A program made the translations under genes and the position numbers. Below the pieces are notes generated by a model, which saw nothing but the letters and a program-made list of their open reading frames with translations, did no database searches and had not been told where the DNA came from. Positions 8,942-17,391 of a DNA stretch of 64,000 nt are shown one piece after another. The stretch is taken from contig CAWDQZ010000017.1 in assembly GCA_963804595.1 (NCBI GenBank), positions 248,001-312,000 on the forward strand, read 5' to 3'. The first letter of the stretch is position 1. Every line of letters starts with the position of its first letter. The stretch is from DASUPK01 sp963804595 (GTDB lineage: Bacteria; Actinomycetota; Thermoleophilia; Solirubrobacterales; 70-9).

Positions 8942-10177
8942 CTACCCGAGATCGACGATCGCCGGGCCTCCCTCCGGATCGACTCCCGAAGCCCAGCCGG
9001 CCGGGATGTGTGCCGAGCGACCGGGGACGAGGCGGCCGACGCGACCGCGCCACAGCTGCCGGCCGTCCTGTCTGACCTGGATGCGCGCCCGCCGCACGAA
9101 CTCACGCGACCGGAAGAGGAACCGGCCGCGCGGCGGATCGTGGCCGGCCGCAATCAGGAGGTTGGGCGAGACCCACGCAAGCGGGTCGCGGGCGACGAGC
9201 CTTACGCGAGCCGGCCACTCGCGTGCGCCGTGCAGGTACGCCGCCACCGAGGCGGCCACGTGGCGCCCGTCGAGCGCGCAGATGTCGGCGGTCTCCGCCG
9301 GGTGCAGCAGGTTCCCGGCCGCGAAGACGCCCGGCCGCGTCGTCCGGAGGGCCTGGTCGGCAAGCGGACCGAGGGAGCCCGGGTCGAGGTCGCAGCCGGC
9401 CATCACGGCAAGCTCGTGGTCCGGAATCCAGTCGGCCGTGAAGATCACCAGGTCGCAGTCGACGCTCCGGGTGCGGCCGGAGTCGAGCTCAGTGAGCTCC
9501 ACGGACTCGACCCGGTCGGCGCCGTGGATCGCGCTGATCGCCGTCCGCGACCAGACCGGGGCGCGATAGCGCACCGCCGCACCGGCACGAAACGCGGCGA
9601 GCGACTGGTGCTTCGGCAGCTCGGTGACCAGTCCCGCGACCGATGCACCCGCGTGGGCCAACGTCGCCACCGCCGAGAAGCTGACGTGCTCGGCGCCGAC
9701 GATCACCGCCCGGCGCCCCACCCTCTGCCCCCTCAGGTGGACCAGCTGCTGGAGGGTCGAGGTGGTCATCACCCCCGCAGGACGCGATCCGGGCACCAGG
9801 CGCGCCGAGCGCGGCCGCTCCCGGCAGCCGGTTGCAAGGACCACGGCGGGAGGCGCGAGCTCCCAGCGGCCGCCGGGCCCGGTCACCCTCAGGCCGCGTT
9901 CCCCCTCCCACCCGGTGACCATCGTCTCCGTCACGACCTCCACGTCGTTCTCCTCGGCCAGCTCCCTATAGCGCTCGGCGTACCGGGGGCCGGTGACGAC
10001 GGTCCGCAGGTCGCGGAGCCCGAACCCAGTGTGGTCGGAGTGACGGGGGATGCCACCCGCCTCGCGCTCGCGCTCGATCACCGTCACCGGTTCGACGCCG
10101 AGCTTCCTCAGCGCGATCCCGGCGCCGAGCCCGGACGGCCCTCCACCGACGATGACCGGCCCGTCGTCAATCCCCAT
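8942..10177 (-). CDS. NAD/FAD-dependent oxidoreductase of the glycerol-3-phosphate module
   Basis: A flavoprotein of about 411 residues. It opens with a Rossmann motif, PVIVGGGPSGLGAGIALRKLG, has a second dinucleotide motif (RAVIVGAEHVSFSAVATLA), in which the usual glycines are partly replaced, and the FAD-closing motif PGVFAAGNLLHP. A C-terminal region of about 100 residues of unknown role follows. The ATG at 10175-10177 is preferred over the longer frame because it overlaps the end of the GlpA-like gene by 11 bases and begins right before the flavin motif. In Thermotoga-type glycerol operons a similar oxidoreductase sits beside a BFD-tailed G3P dehydrogenase and GlpK, and probably passes electrons to or from the dehydrogenase. 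The same role is inferred here. No DUF1667 protein is seen. Confidence 0.78.
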   Translation of the reverse strand: MGIDDGPVIVGGGPSGLGAGIALRKLGVEPVTVIEREREAGGIPRHSDHTGFGLRDLRTVVTGPRYAERYRELAEENDVEVVTETMVTGWEGERGLRVTGPGGRWELAPPAVVLATGCRERPRSARLVPGSRPAGVMTTSTLQQLVHLRGQRVGRRAVIVGAEHVSFSAVATLAHAGASVAGLVTELPKHQSLAAFRAGAAVRYRAPVWSRTAISAIHGADRVESVELTELDSGRTRSVDCDLVIFTADWIPDHELAVMAGCDLDPGSLGPLADQALRTTRPGVFAAGNLLHPAETADICALDGRHVAASVAAYLHGAREWPARVRLVARDPLAWVSPNLLIAAGHDPPRGRFLFRSREFVRRARIQVRQDGRQLWRGRVGRLVPGRSAHIPAGWASGVDPEGGPAIVDLG

Positions 10178-11603
10178 CGGCGCCGTCCCGTTCGACCGGC
10201 TTCGCCTCGTCAAGGGCAGCCGTGATCTCCGCCGCACAGAAGAACCCCTGGCAGCGGCCCATCAGGGCGCGGGTCCGCCTCCGCAGCCCGTCGGGGTCGA
10301 CTGGCGGGATCGGACCGCCGAGCGCGGCGTCGATCTCGCCTCGCGTCACGCGCTCGCAGAAGCAGACGATCCGCCCGTGATCGGGATCCCGGTCGATCAG
10401 CTCGCGGTCCTGGTAGGGGCGCGTCCCGAACTCGCCGATGTTCGGCATGCGGAGCTCCGCCTGGGCAACCGGCTCAGAGAGGTCAAGCCCGGCATCGCCC
10501 AGGGCGTCGCACACCCACTCGGCGATGCCCATGGAACCGCTGATCCCGGTTGATCTGATACCGCCCGCGCAGACGTACCTCTGATCGGGATGTGCGTTGA
10601 GCTGATAGTCGCGATGCTCCGTCGCCGCCCGCAACCCGACGTAGGTGGCGGTGACCTCCTGCCGGACGAGGCTGGGAATGATCCGCTCCCCCGCCTCCAT
10701 CAGTCCCGCGAGGCCGGAGCTCGGTCGTCGAGCGGTCCGTCTTGTCCTCGATGTCGTCGGCGGTCGGGACCGAGCAGGACGTTCCCGTAGATGGTCGGCG
10801 AGACCAGGACGCCCTTCGTCTTCTCCGTCGGGACCGGGAGGAGGACGTGGTTGACCAGCCCACTCGCCAGCTTGTCGAAGACGACCAGCTCCCCGCGCCG
10901 CGGGATCACGCGGAAATCCGAATGGCCGAGCATCGCGTCGATCTCGTCGCTCCGTAGCCCCGCCGCGTTGACCAGGTACCGGGCGCGAATCGGGCCTCGG
11001 TCCGTGTCGAGCTCGTGTCCGCCCGCCGTCGCCCGGACGCCACGGACCGAGGCGTTCAGAGCCAGCTCGCAACCGCCGCTGACAGCCTCGGTGGCGAAGG
11101 CGAGCGTCGTTGTGAACGGGCAGAGGATCCCCTCGCCCGGGATCTCGATCGCCCCCTCCGCCCCTGGCCCCAGATCGGGCTCCCGTGCGTAGAGCTCCTC
11201 GAGGTCGACGGCCCGGGTCTCCTCGTAGCCGTTCTCGCGAGGCCTTGGCCCGGACCCCGGCGAGCGCCTCCCGTTGCTCCGGATTCCAGGCGACCATCAG
11301 CGCGCCCAGCCGTCGCGATCGGGATGCCGACGCGGGCCGCGTACTCGTCGAGCAGCTCGTAGCCGCGAGCCACCAGCCGCGACTCGACGGTGCCGGGCTT
11401 GGCGTCGAAGCCGGTGTGGTGGATCGCGGTGTTCGCCTTGCTGGTCCCGGCGCCCACGTCTGGGCTCGGCCTCGAGCGAGCACGCAACCCACGCCGCGGG
11501 GGGTGAGCTCACGGGCGACCGCGCAGCCGACGGCCCCGGCCCCGACGATCGCGACGTCGAACGGTCCCTCGGGCGCCGTGCCTTCGCGGAGCGAGCCACT
11601 CAC
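10167..11603 (-). CDS. GlpA-like FAD-dependent glycerol-3-phosphate dehydrogenase with BFD-type [2Fe-2S] tail (frameshifted)
   Basis: The N-terminus has an FAD-binding motif, VAIVGAGAVGCAVARELT. In shifted frames come NTAIHHTGFDAKPGT, a hallmark of GlpA/LhgO-type dehydrogenases, and DFRVIPRRGELVVFDK. The C-terminus has VCFCERVT and RCQGFFC, a BFD-like Fe-S domain with a CxC and a later CxxxxC-like pair, as in anaerobic GlpA. The frame changes about five times between 10730 and 11490, always into GlpA-like sequence, so the intact protein should be about 480 residues. The start is GTG at 11601-11603. The gene is first in an operon with the oxidoreductase (11-base overlap) and glpK. The likely reaction is oxidation of glycerol 3-phosphate to dihydroxyacetone phosphate; 2-hydroxyglutarate is an alternative substrate. 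Confidence 0.8.
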   Translation of the reverse strand: MSGSLREGTAPEGPFDVAIVGAGAVGCAVARELTPRGVGCVLARGRAQTWAPGPARRTPRSTTPASTPSPAPSSRGWWLAATSCSTSTRPASASRSRRLGALMVAWNPEQREALAGVRAKASRERLRGDPGRRPRGALRTGARSGARGGGGDRDPGRGDPLPVHNDARLRHRGCQRRLRAGSERLGPWRPGDGGRTRARHGPRPDSRPVPGQRGGATERRDRRDARPFGFPRDPAARGAGRLRQAGEWAGQPRPPPGPDGEDEGRPGLADHLRERPARSRPPTTSRTRRTARRPSSGLAGLMEAGERIIPSLVRQEVTATYVGLRAATEHRDYQLNAHPDQRYVCAGGIRSTGISGSMGIAEWVCDALGDAGLDLSEPVAQAELRMPNIGEFGTRPYQDRELIDRDPDHGRIVCFCERVTRGEIDAALGGPIPPVDPDGLRRRTRALMGRCQGFFCAAEITAALDEAKPVERDGADGD

Positions 11604-11642
11604 TGCGGCGCGAGCATATGGCTCAACCGGCGATGCGCCGGT

Positions 11643-11648
11643 TAACTT
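11643..11648 (+). promoter_or_regulatory. -10 box for leaderless C26 hydrolase transcript
   Basis: TAACTT ends six bases before the ATG at 11655, giving the TANNNT-N6-ATG arrangement. No ribosome binding site lies in the six bases between. Confidence 0.5.
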
Positions 11649-11654
11649 CCGCTC

Positions 11655-12370
11655 ATGGCACGTCCCCTGATCGGAGTCTGCGCCGCCGTCGAGCGAGCGA
11701 GCTTCGGCGTCTGGAGCGGACGAGCCGGCGACGCTGCTGCCGCTCTCCTACTCCCGCGCCATCCACGGCGCCGGCGGCATGATGGCGATGCTGCCGCCTG
11801 ACCGGCGTCGCGGAGGCGAGCCGGGCGAATTGCTCGACCGGATCGACGCGCTGGTGCTCGGCGGCGGCGCCGACATCGATCCCGAGAGCCGCGGCGTCGA
11901 TACGCCACGCGGAGACGGTGGGGACGAACCCCGACCGAGACCGATTCGAGATCGCCCTCGCGCTCGGAGCGCTCGAGCGCGGGATCCCGCTGCTCGGCGT
12001 CTGCCGCGGCATGCAGGTGCTCAACGTCGCCTGCGGCGGCACGCTCGACCAGCACATCCCGGACCGGCTCGGCCACGACAACCACCGGCCGGTGCCCGGG
12101 CTCATGGGCCGAGCACGACGTCCGCCTCGAGCCCGGCTCGCTCGCCGCCGAGGCCGCCGGGACTGACCGCCTCACGGTGAAGAGCCACCACCATCAGGGC
12201 GTGGACCGGATCGCGGACGGCCTCACCGCCAGCGCCTGGGCCACGGATGACGAAAGCGTCGAGGCGATCGAGTCAGCCGACGGGAGCTTCGCGCTGGGCG
12301 TGCTCTGGCATCCGGAAGAGGACGCGACGGACGCGATCTTTCCGGCGCTGGTCGCGCGGGCTCGGCCTGA
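11655..12370 (+). CDS. Gamma-glutamyl-gamma-aminobutyrate hydrolase family protein (peptidase C26, PuuD-like; frameshifted)
   Basis: A class I glutamine-amidotransferase-like hydrolase that cleaves gamma-glutamyl amides. The N-terminus RPLIGVCAAVERASFGVW, the LVLGGGADIDPE loop, the nucleophile elbow LLGVCRGMQVLNVA and the C-terminal KSHHHQGVD and LGVLWHPEED (catalytic His and Glu) are all present, spread over several frames that change near 11715, 11810, 11905, 12110 and 12365. The stop is placed at the TGA 12368-12370, reached after the last shift, and is uncertain by a few codons. In polyamine catabolism PuuD releases GABA from gamma-glutamyl-GABA made by a PuuA-type ligase; a glutamine-synthetase-like ligase and an aldehyde dehydrogenase lie at 24.3-27.1 kb. 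A deleted relative of this gene is at 2214-2545. Confidence 0.82.
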
Positions 12371-12379
12371 GTCGCGCCA

Positions 12380-12910
12380 CCTCGCGCGCTGGCCGCAGGA
12401 TCAGCGATCTCGCTCGGCGCCTTCTCGAGCAGCCAGGCGATGTCATCGGAGCTGAAGCCGTCGTCCGTTGCTGGCGGCCGCGCGAGCCACGACCCGATCG
12501 AAGCTCTCCTCCTCCATCAGCAGGCGCAAGGCGTGCCGGACGCGTGCGCCCGCGCTCGATCCGCGAGTCCACCGGCACGCCCTGCGTCGCGGCGCGCTGC
12601 TCGATCGCCTCGAGCAGGGGCAGGGCGGCCTCGGCCTCCTTCTTCAGCGGCGTGTCGAGCTGCGACGGCTGCAGCGGGACGATCGCCAGGTAGGCCGGCA
12701 CGAGGGTCGCCCCCTCGGCCCGGGCCGAGCCGCAGGGCGGCGTCGAAGCGCCGGCGTCGAGAGGGCCTCGCCGACGAACGGGAAGAGGATCCGCGTGGCG
12801 GCCGGCGTGATCGAGGCCTCGGTCCGGCGCCGCTGCAGCTCCCGGATGAGCAGGTAGGCCGATGGCAGCCGAGGAGCACGACGGCGATCGACGATCTCGG
12901 CCGGGCTCAT
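12380..12910 (-). CDS. USP-like protein following the KdpD sensor gene (frameshifted)
   Basis: Begins with ATG at 12908-12910, overlapping the stop of the KdpD-sensor gene (ATGA). The N-terminus (about 40 residues) is basic and contains AYLLIRELQRRRTEA. A UspA-like fold follows: TRILFPFVGEAL, then a helix with ALRLARAEGATLVPAYL, PLLEAIEQRAATQGVPVDSRIERG and a C-terminal LLEKAPSEILILRPAREV strand. The frame changes near 12740, 12540, 12480 and 12405. The 3' end runs into the convergent C26 gene, and the exact stop is unresolved. Because the KdpD family carries a USP domain after its sensor domain, this gene may supply a further separate USP piece of a split KdpD. That role is inference. Confidence 0.6.
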
Positions 12911-14106
12911 CGCTCGCCCTCCTCCCCTCGCAGCGCCGCGGTCGGCGACCACCCGAAGGTCGACTCCGGGAAGGGCCTCGATCAGCCGCGTCGGCCAGCG
13001 AGGGCCTGAAGCCGGTTGAGGCCGGTCCGCGGCGACGGCGTCGCCGATCAGGACGTAGGTGCTGCCCTGCTCCTCCGCGACCTCCTTGACGGTCTGGACC
13101 AGGTCGTCCCCCTCCTCGATCAGGAGCTGGGCCCCGAGGACCGAGGCGAGCCGGCGGATCGCCTTGAGCTGCTGCTGCTCCTCGTCGCTCAGCTTCTGGC
13201 CCGGGCGCTTCACGTAGAGCAGGTCGAGGTCGGCGCCGAGCCGCTGCGCCGAGCGCCACGCCCGCCGAACGAGCCGCTGCGACCTGGGCGTCGGCTTGAC
13301 CAGCGCCAGCAGCCTCTCGCCGACCGCCTGCGTCGCGGCGGAGTCGATCATCCGGTCCTCGCGCTGGCCGACGCACCTCGCGCGACCAGCCGCTTGGACT
13401 CGACCTCCTCGGCGACCTGCCGCAGCGCGACCTCGCGGAGCGCGTTGCAGGTTCTCGATCTTGAAGAAGTTGTTGAGCGCCGAGTCGATGCGCTCGTTCG
13501 GATAGATCTTGCCGGCCCGCAGCCGGTCGAGCAGGGCCTCGGGGGTGAGGTCGATCAGCACCACCTCGTCGGCGGCGTTGAGGACGGCGTCCGGCATCGT
13601 CTCCCGGACCCGCACGCCGGTGAGCTCGCAGACGCTGTCGTTGAGGGTCTCGAGGTGCTGGACGTTGACGGTCGAGAAGACGTCGATGCCGGCGTCGAGC
13701 ACGTCCTCGACGTCCTCGTAGCGCTTCTCGTGCTCGACGCCCGGGGGCGTTGGTGTGCGCGAGCTCGTCGATCAGCGCGAGATCCGGGCGCGCGGCGGAT
13801 GATCGCCGGGCAGGTCCATCTCCTCGAGCTGCCAGGTCGCGGTACGGGACCTTGCCGGCGCGGGATGACCTCCAGGTCCGCCGGCCTGCTCGACGGTCTC
13901 CATCGCGGCCGTGCGGCTCGAGGTAGCCGATCACGACGTCCCGCCCGGCCTCTGCCTCGGCGCGGCCCTCCTGCAGCATCCGGTAGGTCTTGCCGACTCC
14001 GGCGGCCATGCCGAGGAAGACCTTGAGCCGGCCCACGTTCACGCTGCTCGGCTCGCGACCGAGCCTCCGGCGCCTCCTCCTGTGCGCGCTCGGGCATCTC
14101 ACGCAA
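12907..14106 (-). CDS. Stand-alone KdpD N-terminal sensor domain plus USP domain (no kinase; frameshifted)
   Basis: GRLKVFLGMAAGVGKTYRML is the Walker A region of the KdpD sensor domain, followed by DVVIGYLEPHGR, LALIDELAHTNAPG (Walker B-like) and VFSTVNVQHLETLNDSV, the strongest KdpD signature. NNFFKIENL, then a UspA-like part (LLYVKRPGQKLSDEE, GSTYVLIGD) and a tail LRGEEGER with TGA at 12907-12909 complete it at about 400 residues. There is no membrane, HisKA or HATPase part. The start is a TTG (14104-14106) or the ATG nine bases on, behind GGAGGAAG. Frame shifts near 13900, 13840, 13800, 13750 and 13430 are mostly one extra C or G. It sits in the kdp operon, so it probably controls a separate DUF4118 kinase (5992-7392 or 20380-21825). 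Confidence 0.82.
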
Positions 14107-14174
14107 GTCTTCCTCCCGTCGCGCCCGAGCGCAGCCACGATCGCCTCGAGCCTCGCGGCTGAGCTGCTGCGGCG

Positions 14175-14610
14175 CTAGTCGGGGGAGTAGAGAGGGCCGC
14201 CACCCTCGGTGAGCAGGAGCTCGAGCCATCGCGACGCCCGCGCGAGTAGACGGGCGCTGTCGGAGTCGCAGAAGCGCCGCGATCGCCTGCCAGTCCAGCC
14301 TCGGGCGGCGAGGTCCTCGGGACGGCTGCGGTGGTAATGCCGAGGAGCTCGGCATCGCCGGTGGCCGCTAGGCGGCTTCGACCACCTCGACGCACGGACT
14401 CGGCGAGGCGCGCCCGGTCTCCGGGCTGGGTCAGCCGCGGCTGCCCGGCTGCGCGAGGGCCGCGGAGCTGGATGGGTCGGCTCCGCTCGCGAGCGCGCGG
14501 TCGAGGCGCCCGCGCAGCCTCGACCCGGGCGTGGCGCGGCGACCAGCAGGCGCTGCAGCCGCGAGCTCGCGCGGCGCGAGCCGGCTGCACCTGATCGACG
14601 CGTGGGTGAG
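14175..14610 (-). CDS. Conserved actinobacterial hypothetical protein inside the kdp operon (frameshifted)
   Basis: Lies between kdpB and the KdpD-sensor gene on the same strand, ending PLYSPD with TAG at 14175-14177. Joining frames gives segments such as LDRALASGADPSSSAALAQ, LTQPGDRARLAESVRRVVEAA and RGVAMARELLLTEGGGPLYSPD. These resemble a small family of actinobacterial hypotheticals with an Arg-rich N-terminal half and a C-terminal RGVALARRLLTDG.GPLY-type end. I know no function for it. The start is not resolved because the first 100 bases shift frame; the most likely start lies within 20 bases of the kdpB stop. Close packing on both sides suggests co-transcription with kdp. Confidence 0.5.
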
Positions 14611-14618
14611 CGCCCAGC

Positions 14619-16727
14619 TCAAGCACCGAGCACCCCGTGGACGATCAGATCGATCAGCTTGATGCCGATGAACGGGGCGATGATGCCCGCCGAGCCCGTA
14701 GATGAAGAGGTTGCGGCGCAGCAGGGCGCTGGCGCCTGAGGGCCGGTAGCGGACCCCGCGCAGGGCAAGCGGGATCAGCAGCGGGATGATCAGCGCGTTG
14801 AAGATGATCGCCGAGATGATCGCCGACTCGGGCGTGCCCAGATCCATGATGTTGAGCTTGTTCGAGCGGGCCGTCTGCCGCCCGCGGACGTCGCATAGGT
14901 CGCGGCGAAGATCGCCGGCAGGATCGCGAAGTACTTGGCGACGTCGTTGGCGATCGAGAAGGTCGTCAGGGCGCCGCGGGTGATCAGCAGCTGCTTGCCG
15001 ACCTCGACGATCTCGATCAGCTTCGTCGGATTGGAGTCGAGGTCGACCATGTTCCCCGCCTCGCGCGCCGCCTGGGTGCCGGTGTTCATCGTCACGCCGA
15101 CGTCCGCCTGGGCCAGGGCCGGGGCGTCGTTCGTCCCGTCGCCGGTCATCGCGATCATCCGGCCCGCCGGCCTGCTGGTCCTTGATCAGCGTCGAGCTTC
15201 TTCTCCGGTGTCGCCTCGGCGAGGTAGTCGTCGACGCCGGACTCCTCGGCGATCTTCGCGGCGGTGAGCCGGTTGTCGCCGGTGATCATCACCGTCCGGA
15301 TCCCCATCGCGCGGAGCTGGTCGAAGCGGTGCCGCATCCCCTCCTTGACGACGTCCTTGAGGTAGATGACACCGAGCACCTGGCTGTCGCTGGCGACGGC
15401 GAGCGGGGTCCCGCCCTCGCGGCCGATCCGGTCGAGCTCCTCCTGCAGCTGCGGCGGGACCGTGCCGCCCTCCGACTGCGACGAGCTCGATGATCGCGTC
15501 GCCCGCGCCCTTGCGCAGCCGGCGGCCGTTGACGTCGATGCCGCTCATCCGGGTCTGCGGCGCTGAACGGGACGAAGGTGGCCTCGTGCGAGCCGATCTC
15601 GTGCTCGCGGATCCCGTACTTCTTCGCCAGCACGACGATCGAGCGGCCCTCGGGCGTCTCGTCGGCGAGCGAGGCCATCTGCGCCGCCTCGGCGAGCTCC
15701 GCCTCCGGCACCCCGGGCATCGGGATGAACTCGGTCGCCTCGCGGTTGCCGAGCGTGATCGTGCCCGGTCTTGTCGAGCAGCAGCACGTCGACGTCGCCC
15801 GAGGCCTCGACGGCCGGCCGGAGAGCGCGAGCACGTTGCGACGCACGAGCCGGTCCATGCCCGGCGATGCCGATCGCCGAGAGCAGCGCCCCGATCGTGG
15901 TCGGGATCAGCGCGACGAGCAGCGCGATCAGCGTCGCGACGGAGGCGTCGGTGCTCGAGAACTCGGCGAACGGCCGCAGGACGACCACGACCGCCAGGAA
16001 GATGATCGTGAGGCCCGACGAGCAGGATGTTGAGCGCGATCTCGTTCGGCGTCTTGCGCCGCTCGGCGCCCTCGACGAGCGCGATCATCCGGTCGAGGAA
16101 GCTCTTGCCGGGCTCCTGGGTGATCTCGACGACGATCCTGGTCCGACAGCACCCGCGTCCCGCCGGTGACCGCGCTGCGGTCGCCGCCGGCCTCGCGGAT
16201 CACCGGCGCGGACTCGCCGGTGATCGCCGACTCGTCGACCGAGGCGATGCCCTCGATCACGGTGCCGTCGCCGGGGATCACCTCGCCCGCGCTCGACGAC
16301 GACGACGTCGCCGCTGCTGCAGCTCCGAGGCGGGGATCTCGCGGCCGTCCTTGCAGATGGGCGACCGTCTCGGTCCGGCGTCGCGCGCAGCGCATCGGCC
16401 TGGGCCTTGCCGCGGCCCTCGGCGAGCGCCTCGGCGAGGTTCGCGAAGACGACGGTGAGCCAGAGCCAGATCGCGACGGTGAAGGTGAACCAGGCCGGCC
16501 TCGTTGCCGCCGCCGAGCGGCTGGCCGCCGAAGGCCTGGATCGAGCCAGCCGATCGTCGTGATCACGGCGCCGACCTCGACCACGAACATCACCGGGTTG
16601 TGGATCTGGTACGCGCGGATCGAGCTTGCGGAGGCTGGCGATCAGCGCGGGCTGAGCAGAGCGCGGTCGAACATCGACGAGCGCTGCGCCGCTCGCCGTC
16701 TGGCCGGCCTACGACCGTGTCGTTCAT
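14619..16727 (-). CDS. kdpB: K+-transporting P-type ATPase, catalytic subunit KdpB (many frameshifts)
   Basis: Hydrolyses ATP to drive K+ uptake in the KdpFABC complex of the cytoplasmic membrane. Motifs in order: PVIREAG after the SAITGES actuator loop, ALLVALIPTTIGALLSAIGIAGMDRL, the phosphorylation motif DKTGTIT, KGAGDAIIEL in the nucleotide-binding domain, MITGDNRLTA, TGDGTNDAPALAQADVGV and NDVAKYFAILPAIF, ending near IDLIVHGVLGA. The ATG is at 16725-16727 and TGA at 14619-14621, about 700 residues. Frame changes occur at about ten places; several are a single extra C, for example in the DKTG motif near 15763 and in IAGMDR near 15858. It is downstream of kdpC, not upstream as is usual. 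Confidence 0.9.
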
Positions 16728-17381
16728 CAGGCTGCTCCTCGTCGAGGGCCAGGTTCAGCTCGAGCACGTTGACGCCGGGCTCGCCGAGCAAGCCGAGGGC
16801 GCGCCCGTCGGTGTTCTCGTCGATCAGCTCGTTGACGCGGTCGAGCGGGATGCCGCGCACCTGCGGCGATCGCGGTTGCGCCTGGATGCGGGCGTTCGCC
16901 TGCGAGATGTGCGGGTCGACGCCCGGAGGCCGAGGTGGTGACGGCGTCGACCGGGACGTCCGTCCGCGTCGAGGCCGGGCGTCGTACGGCCTCTCGAGCG
17001 CGAGGTAGTCGCGGATGTAGCCCTTGAACTCCTGCATCAGCTCCTTGTTGTTCGGGCCCGAGGTTGTTGAAGAAGGTGACGTCCGGGCTGTAGGTGGTCA
17101 CCGACGGCCGCGGCTGGAAGTAGCGTCGGGTCCGGCGTCTTGATCTGCTTCTTCCCGAACTTGCGGCTTCTTCGCTCGGCTTTCGGGCGTCGGTTCGTGA
17201 AGCTCTGCCCGATCAGCTTCGAGCCGACGATCTTCCCGTCGCAGCTTCGACCTGGCTGCCGTCCGACTGGCCGGGGAAGAGCGACCTGGGCGACGCCGGT
17301 CGTGATCAGCGGATAGGCGAGCCCGAAGAGCAGCGTGAAGGCCACCGCGGCGATGATCGAGGCTGTGAGGTCGCGCCGCAT
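16727..17381 (-). CDS. kdpC: K+-transporting ATPase subunit KdpC (frameshifted)
   Basis: A single-pass membrane subunit that stabilises the KdpFABC complex. The N-terminal helix is TASIIAAVAFTLLFGLAYPLITTGVAQ, followed by DGKIVGSKLIGQSF, TTYSPDVTFFNNLGP and, after a shift, SGVDPHISQANARIQ and the family's closing VNELIDENTDGRALGLLGEP with VNVLELNLALDE. The ATG is at 17379-17381. Extra C bases near 16925 and 17055 account for two of the frame changes. The stop is placed at the TGATGA that also holds the kdpB start. The gene lies between kdpA and kdpB, an order unlike the standard F-A-B-C. Confidence 0.88.
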
Positions 17382-17391
17382 CGTTAGGCGA

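Noticed and set aside
8106..9569. Plus-strand frame of 487 codons, and another at 9008-10225
   Set aside because: Both oppose glpK and the oxidoreductase; composition is that of antisense shadows (Arg/Glu/Gly/Pro-rich), with no recognisable fold.
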